A stretch of DNA of 44,643 nt, from NCBI GenBank assembly GCA_023248495.1, contig JAHFEK010000022.1, positions 1 through 44,643 on the forward strand, read 5' to 3'. Below are positions 40,881 through 44,643 of this stretch, piece after piece. Every line of letters begins with the position of its first letter. Within the stretch, counting starts at the first letter, position 1. The translations under genes and the position numbers were made by a program. The notes beneath the pieces were generated by a model, which saw only the letters and a list, made by a program, of their open reading frames with translations, did not search any database and was not told the DNA's origin. The stretch comes from Nitrospinales bacterium (GTDB lineage Bacteria > Nitrospinota_A > UBA7883 > JACRGQ01).

Positions 40881-41939
40881 TTAATTATCGTACCTGCCGT
40901 ATTTGCGGGCGGCATTGATGAGCGCGTCGACGTTCTCCGGCGGGGTGTTGATCGGCACCTCGCATCCCGAGCCGAGAATGAAACCGGCCTTGTCACCCAT
41001 CTTTTCACAGATGCCCCGCGCCTCGGCATCGATCTCTTCGGGCGAGTTCTTCAGAAGGTTCGCGGGAACTACGTTGCCCACCAGCGCAACCCGGTGCCCG
41101 GCCGCCTTCTTCGCCTCACCAAGATCCACCGCGTCCAAACTCCATATGTCGAATTCGGATTCCAACATCGGCTTCCAGTTCGGCGTGGTTTTACCGCAAA
41201 TGTGCAACACGGCGGGCATGCCACCGCCCACCTTGTGCACGTGATCGGACAGGCGTTTCAGGTACGGCGTCACGAATTCCCTAAAATGTTTCGGGCTTAC
41301 CAAGCTCGCCGACCCTATCGGCTCCACGATGATCGGCAGGGCTTTCCTAGCCAATATCTCATCAATGAATTTTATGCCGGCCAGCGTGCAGACCTCAAGA
41401 AGTTCATGCACCCATTTCGGATTTTTTATCAGTTCGCGCGTCAGCAGTTCCACGGGATAGAGCGCCGCGGCGGTTGTAAAGGGGCCGCCGAAGACCGTGC
41501 TCACACAGACCTCGCTCCCCACTTCCTTGACAGCGACCTCGGTCGCTTCCATGTAAACGGGAAGGCGGCCGTCTTTGTTAAAATCGGGCACCTTCACCTT
41601 GCTCAGGTCGGAATGCTGTTTAATGAAAGATTCCGCAATCTGGGGCGCGTCTTCTTCAAAGAAGTTCATTTTCGTTCCCATCGACTCCGCGAGAGTGGAG
41701 GTGGTGGAAAAAATCAGGATAAGGTCGTTTCCATATCGGCGGAAGGCGGATACATGGGATTGCCCCATAGCCTTGCCGTTGCGGTTGTAGGTACCCACGG
41801 AAATGCCATGCACGCGGGCCGCGTGGTTAAGTATCAGCGGAAAGCAGGCAACGCGTTTCGGTTTTTCACCTTTGAGGTAACACATCACCCGTTCAAGCGA
41901 GCCTTGCGTATCGGGAATAATAGCGGCGGTGGTATTCAT
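40881..41939 (-). CDS. UroD/MtaA-type corrinoid methyltransferase (second copy)
   Basis: A 352-residue UroD-like methyltransferase. Zinc-ligand candidates are in 'PAVLHICGKTTPNW' (His, Cys) and 'ILGSGCEVPINTPPENVDAL' (Cys). The closing 'GCEVP.NTPPENVDALI' motif is highly typical of MtbA/MtaA-type methylcobamide methyltransferases. 'HISVGTYNRNG'-like N-terminal motif is 'VHGISVGTYNRNG'. It probably moves the methyl group between the adjacent corrinoid protein and its acceptor. It starts 12 nt after the corrinoid gene and ends at the strong terminator, forming a two-gene unit with it. Confidence 0.9.
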   Translation of the reverse strand: MNTTAAIIPDTQGSLERVMCYLKGEKPKRVACFPLILNHAARVHGISVGTYNRNGKAMGQSHVSAFRRYGNDLILIFSTTSTLAESMGTKMNFFEEDAPQIAESFIKQHSDLSKVKVPDFNKDGRLPVYMEATEVAVKEVGSEVCVSTVFGGPFTTAAALYPVELLTRELIKNPKWVHELLEVCTLAGIKFIDEILARKALPIIVEPIGSASLVSPKHFREFVTPYLKRLSDHVHKVGGGMPAVLHICGKTTPNWKPMLESEFDIWSLDAVDLGEAKKAAGHRVALVGNVVPANLLKNSPEEIDAEARGICEKMGDKAGFILGSGCEVPINTPPENVDALINAARKYGRYDN

Positions 41940-41951
41940 TTTGCCTCCTCG

Positions 41952-42611
41952 TTATGCCGCGGCTTTTGCCAGCAGGCTTCTGGATATTTTGATTGCGCCG
42001 GCCGCGTTATCCGCGTATCCGTCCGCCCCTATCTTGTTGGCAAACGCCTGCGAAATCGGCCCGCCCCCAATGATCACCTTGTAGGAATCCCGGATGCCCT
42101 CTTCCTTGAGCATCTCGATTACCGTCGCCATGCCGTCCATGGTGGTGGTCATAAGCGTTGAAAGGCAGATAAGATCGGCCCCAACCTCCTTGGCTTTTTC
42201 GACAAAGCTGGCCAGCGGCACGTTTCTTCCCAAGTCGTGCACTTCGAAACCCGCAGCGTCCATCATGATTTTCACCAGATTTTTGCCGATGTCGTGGGTA
42301 TCGCCCTCCACCACGCCGATAACAACTTTAATTTTTACCCGCGCATCGCTCACTTTGAGATGGGGCCGGAGAATCTCTATCCCCGCGTACATCGCATCGG
42401 AACAGATGAGCAACTCCGGCACAAAGTACTCTTCCTTGTCGAACAGCACCCCCGCCTGGTTCATACCGGCAATCAGGCCGTTGTTGATGGCGTCGTACGC
42501 ATCGTACTTGGCGGCGACGATTTCATTGGCGGCCTTGATGACGAGTTCCTCGTTCATCAGGAAAACGCCGTCCATCAGATCTCTTAAAATATCCCCTCGT
42601 TCCCTAGTCAT
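41952..42611 (-). CDS. Cobalamin-binding corrinoid protein (MtaC/MtbC-like)
   Basis: A 219-residue methyl carrier. The N-terminal helical cap (about 1-90, 'MNQAGVLFDKEEYFVPELLICSDAMYAG') and the C-terminal Rossmann B12 domain are both present. The base-off/His-on motif D-x-H-x2-G appears as 'GDTHDIGKNLVKIMMDAAGF', followed by 'DLGRNVP' and 'LICLSTLMTTTM' and 'VIIGGGPIS'. In one-carbon systems this protein takes a methyl group from a substrate-specific enzyme and gives it to a UroD-type methyltransferase. It is the first gene of the locus and has a GAGGGGAG ribosome-binding site. No substrate enzyme gene accompanies it. Confidence 0.94.
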   Translation of the reverse strand: MTRERGDILRDLMDGVFLMNEELVIKAANEIVAAKYDAYDAINNGLIAGMNQAGVLFDKEEYFVPELLICSDAMYAGIEILRPHLKVSDARVKIKVVIGVVEGDTHDIGKNLVKIMMDAAGFEVHDLGRNVPLASFVEKAKEVGADLICLSTLMTTTMDGMATVIEMLKEEGIRDSYKVIIGGGPISQAFANKIGADGYADNAAGAIKISRSLLAKAAA

Positions 42612-43333
42612 CCCGAAATCTCCCCTCTTCAGTTATGAGTTGACGAACAGAATCTAATATTTATCAGCAACATTCGAGCCATAACCTTATATGAGTAGGT
42701 ATCTTTGGCGCTCACCGAACCGGATTGGCGGCTGTAATGCGCAAAAGCACTTGATTAATTGGAATATTTCAACTTCAGACAGGATAAAAATATGTAGGGG
42801 AATATCCGCAGAAGCAGTGTCAGCTATATTTTCATCCTTGAATTGGCGCAACAAAAACACCTGGAACATTCAACGGGACATGACAAAAAGCAATATTATC
42901 GAATTCAATTAAATTCGATAATATTCAGTTGATTGCATGATGCGCCCCTCTTGCCGTCAATAAGAATGACAACAACTGATCGCCGCCCAAGTCACGCATC
43001 TGCATGTCTTTCAGAAGTGCCGATGATGCCTTTACAAACCGCAACGACACGCTCCTGCGATCGGTATCAACGTCTGAATCTCCACCGCCCGGCTATCCAT
43101 TTCATCAACATCCAGACCCTTGCCCTTTTGTTTGTTCTCAGTTACTCTTTTCTTGCGCCCTCCTTGGTTTGATTGTTTTGGGGCAAAAACATGTAGGCAG
43201 GCAAGGTCATCATCCCCCTTCATCTTCCGCAAGGGCAAAGATGCGCCGCATGATCCGCTCCAATCACGCGGCGCAGTCCAAAAACCTTTTCGAACGCAGT
43301 TCCTTATGATGATACAAATGGAGGAACCTGTCG
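42612..43333. other. Gene-poor AT-rich region between the corrinoid locus and the NHL-repeat gene
   Basis: About 720 bp with no gene I can support. The part from about 42640 to 42930 is markedly AT-rich compared with the window. It contains the palindrome at 42892-42925 and should hold the promoter of the corrinoid locus. Small open frames exist on both strands, but none has family motifs, a ribosome-binding site or codon use like its neighbours. It may be decayed coding DNA. Confidence 0.55.
42892..42925. repeat. Perfect 14-bp inverted repeat
   Basis: AATATTATCGAATT (42892-42905) and AATTCGATAATATT (42912-42925) form a perfect palindrome with a 6-bp spacer CAATTA. There is no following T-run of terminator type. 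It lies about 280 bp upstream of the corrinoid gene start, and it could be an operator or an end of a decayed element. Confidence 0.75.
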
Positions 43334-44643
43334 TTATTGTATCCTCCGAATGGTGCTGTTACCGGAATCCGCCACATACAGATTTGTCCCGTTAGTGGTG
43401 ATGCCAGCTGGGTAATTAAACCGTGCCGCCGTCCCGGTGCCGTCGGCAGAGTCGAATGTTCCCGCCGTTCCCGCAAGGGTGGTCACTGCACCCGTCGCTA
43501 TCACGATCTTGCGGATGGTGCTGCTATTGGTATCTGCCACATACAGATTTGTCCCGTCAGAGGTGATGCCCCATGGACCCTTAAACCGTGCCGCCGCGCC
43601 GGTGCCATCGGTTGAGCCAGTAGTTTCCGCCGTTCCCGCAAGGGTTGTCACTTCACCTGTCGCTATCACGATCTTACGAATCGTGTTATTAGAGAAATCT
43701 ATCACATACAGATTTGTCCCGTCGGTGGTGATGCCATATGGGTTATTAAACCGTGCCGCCGCGCCGGTGCCGTCGGCAAAGCTGTATGTTCTCGCCGTTC
43801 CCGCAAGGGTTGTCACTGCACCCGTCGCTATCACGATCTTGCGGATGATGCAATTAGAGGTATCTGCCACATACAGATTTGTCCCGTCAGTGGTGATGCC
43901 AATTGGGTAATAAAACCGTGCCGCCGCGCCGGTGCCGTCGGCAGAGCCCATAGTTCCTGCCGTTCCCGCAAGGGTTGTCACTACGCCCGTCGCTATCACA
44001 ATCTTGCGGATGGTGCTGTTATCGGTATCTGCCACATACAGATTTGTCCCGTCAGAGGTGATGCCCCATGGGCCCTTAAACCGTGCCGCCGCGCCGGTGC
44101 CGTCGGCAGAGCCGTATGTTCCCGCCGTTCCCGCAAGGGTTGTCACTGCACCCGTCGCTATCACAACCTTGCGGATGGTGTAATTAAGGGTATCTGTCAC
44201 ATACAGATTTGTCCCGTCAGAGGTGATACCAGTTGGGAAATGAAACCGTGCCGCCGTCCCGGTGCCATCGGTTGAACCGGGGGCTGTTCCCGCAAAAGTT
44301 GTCACTGCACCCGTCGCTATCATAATCTTGCGGATGGTGTGGCTACCGTAATCTGCCACATACAGATTTGTTCCGTCAGAGGTGATACCAGTTGGGTAAC
44401 TAAACCGCGCCGCCGCGCCGGTGCCATCGGCATAGACGTATATTCCCGCCGTTCCCGCAAGGGTTGTCACTGCACCCGTCGCTATCACGATCTTGCGGAT
44501 GGTGTAATTAAGGGTATCTGTCACATACAGATTTGTCCCGTCAGAGGTGATACCAACTGGGTGATAAAACCGTGCCGCCGCGCCGGTGCCGTCGGCAGAG
44601 CCAGTAGTTCCCGCCGTTCCCGCAAGGGTTGTCACTACGCCCG
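43334..44643 (-). CDS. Tandem 55-residue NHL-like repeat protein, 5' end outside the window
   Basis: The visible C-terminal 436 residues are eight tandem repeats of 55 residues (one of 53), each following 'TTLAGTAGT' - 'SADGTGAAARF' - 'P.GITSDGTNLYVAD' - 'TIRKIVIATGAV'. This is the NHL-type beta-propeller blade pattern ('P.GI..D....LYVAD...N.IRKI'). There is no C-terminal anchor; the chain ends 'TIRRIQ'. Such proteins are usually exported and bind partners or surfaces. The GTG at 44635 is not a start: the repeat continues through it to the window edge. No signal peptide can be seen because the N-terminus is missing. Confidence 0.88.
   Translation of the reverse strand, partial: GVVTTLAGTAGTTGSADGTGAAARFYHPVGITSDGTNLYVTDTLNYTIRKIVIATGAVTTLAGTAGIYVYADGTGAAARFSYPTGITSDGTNLYVADYGSHTIRKIMIATGAVTTFAGTAPGSTDGTGTAARFHFPTGITSDGTNLYVTDTLNYTIRKVVIATGAVTTLAGTAGTYGSADGTGAAARFKGPWGITSDGTNLYVADTDNSTIRKIVIATGVVTTLAGTAGTMGSADGTGAAARFYYPIGITTDGTNLYVADTSNCIIRKIVIATGAVTTLAGTARTYSFADGTGAAARFNNPYGITTDGTNLYVIDFSNNTIRKIVIATGEVTTLAGTAETTGSTDGTGAAARFKGPWGITSDGTNLYVADTNSSTIRKIVIATGAVTTLAGTAGTFDSADGTGTAARFNYPAGITTNGTNLYVADSGNSTIRRIQ
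43334..44643 (-). repeat. 165-bp direct tandem repeats inside the NHL-like gene
   Basis: The conserved word CACATACAGATTTGT recurs at 43373, 43538, 43703, 43868, 44033, 44198, 44357 and 44522, giving spacings of 165 bp, with one of 159. The DNA is highly similar between units, and differences concentrate in the blade loops. High DNA identity points to recent expansion or gene conversion. Confidence 0.92.

Noticed and set aside
42691-42912. 73-codon open frame in the gene-poor region
   Set aside because: No ribosome-binding site, motifs or typical composition, and overlapping short frames of similar quality exist on the other strand.
44633-44635. GTG as start codon of the NHL-like protein
   Set aside because: The same Val codon occurs at the equivalent place in internal repeats ('GVVTTLAG'), and the frame stays open to the window edge.
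43334-44643. 165-bp repeats considered as a CRISPR-like array
   Set aside because: Units are contiguous, coding in one frame and NHL-like; there are no short repeats separated by unique spacers.

Overview
The window comes from a GC-rich chromosome of a Gram-negative-type bacterium. Evidence for this includes a lipoprotein-type oligopeptide-binding protein, a secreted M48 peptidase, a DUF3365 haem-sensor kinase, a PCYCGC-type secreted protein and initiator tRNA features. Family content (MqnP/UbiA-like prenyltransferase, VKOR-DsbA fusion, many two-component proteins, corrinoid methyltransferases) fits a deltaproteobacteria-like or Nitrospinota-like lineage. That placement is inference; there is no rRNA gene to settle it. 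Coding density is high, with many 1-20 nt overlaps. I see no phage, plasmid, CRISPR array or intact insertion sequence.

Layout. 1-5.5 kb: end of a TPR protein, a hybrid histidine kinase, an initiator tRNA-Met behind a shared terminator, citrate synthase, and a receiver-CheC fusion. 5.5-10.6 kb (minus): a tightly packed run PRC-barrel > VKOR-DsbA > UvrD/PcrA > UbiA > RadC. 10.6-14.7 kb: RsbU-like phosphatase with receiver, P1-family peptidase, a YprB-like exonuclease and a secreted M48 peptidase. 14.7-19.6 kb: purL broken by a one-base frameshift in an A-run, a lipoate-ligase-like gene carrying an in-frame palindromic insertion, a cluster of REP-like hairpins, and a flippase. 19.6-25.1 kb (minus): polyprenyl diphosphate synthase, ArsR-type regulator, cytochrome b, and a peptide-ABC binding protein with two permeases but no ATPases. 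25.1-29.7 kb: small membrane or lipoproteins, a haem-motif histidine kinase, and a TPR protein with a degenerate J-domain. 29.7-34.6 kb: a GDPD-GlpD glycerophosphodiester salvage pair, an uncharacterised membrane protein with a Pycsar-effector-like layout, an alpha/beta hydrolase and a DUF362 protein. 34.7-42.6 kb: a corrinoid methyl-transfer locus with a cobalamin-binding protein, two UroD/MtaA-type methyltransferases, a PCYCGC-type protein, an ASKHA/[2Fe-2S] corrinoid activator, a HyuA-like protein and a convergent DUF1638 protein. 42.6-43.3 kb is gene-poor and AT-rich. 43.3 kb to the end is a protein made of 55-residue NHL-like tandem repeats that runs off the window.

How the genes work together. 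The clearest pathway unit is the corrinoid locus. It holds the cobalamin carrier, two enzymes of the type that move methyl groups on or off it, and the ATP-dependent reductive activator needed to rescue inactive Co(II), but no recognisable MtaB/MttB/MtvB-type substrate enzyme. Its organisation is unusual: a strong terminator follows the first two genes, and its T-tract overlaps a -10-like box placed to start a leaderless transcript of the second methyltransferase. The same arrangement (a -10-like hexamer 6-9 nt before the start codon, with no Shine-Dalgarno) recurs at about eight genes and also immediately before the tRNA. This suggests leaderless transcription is common in this genome.
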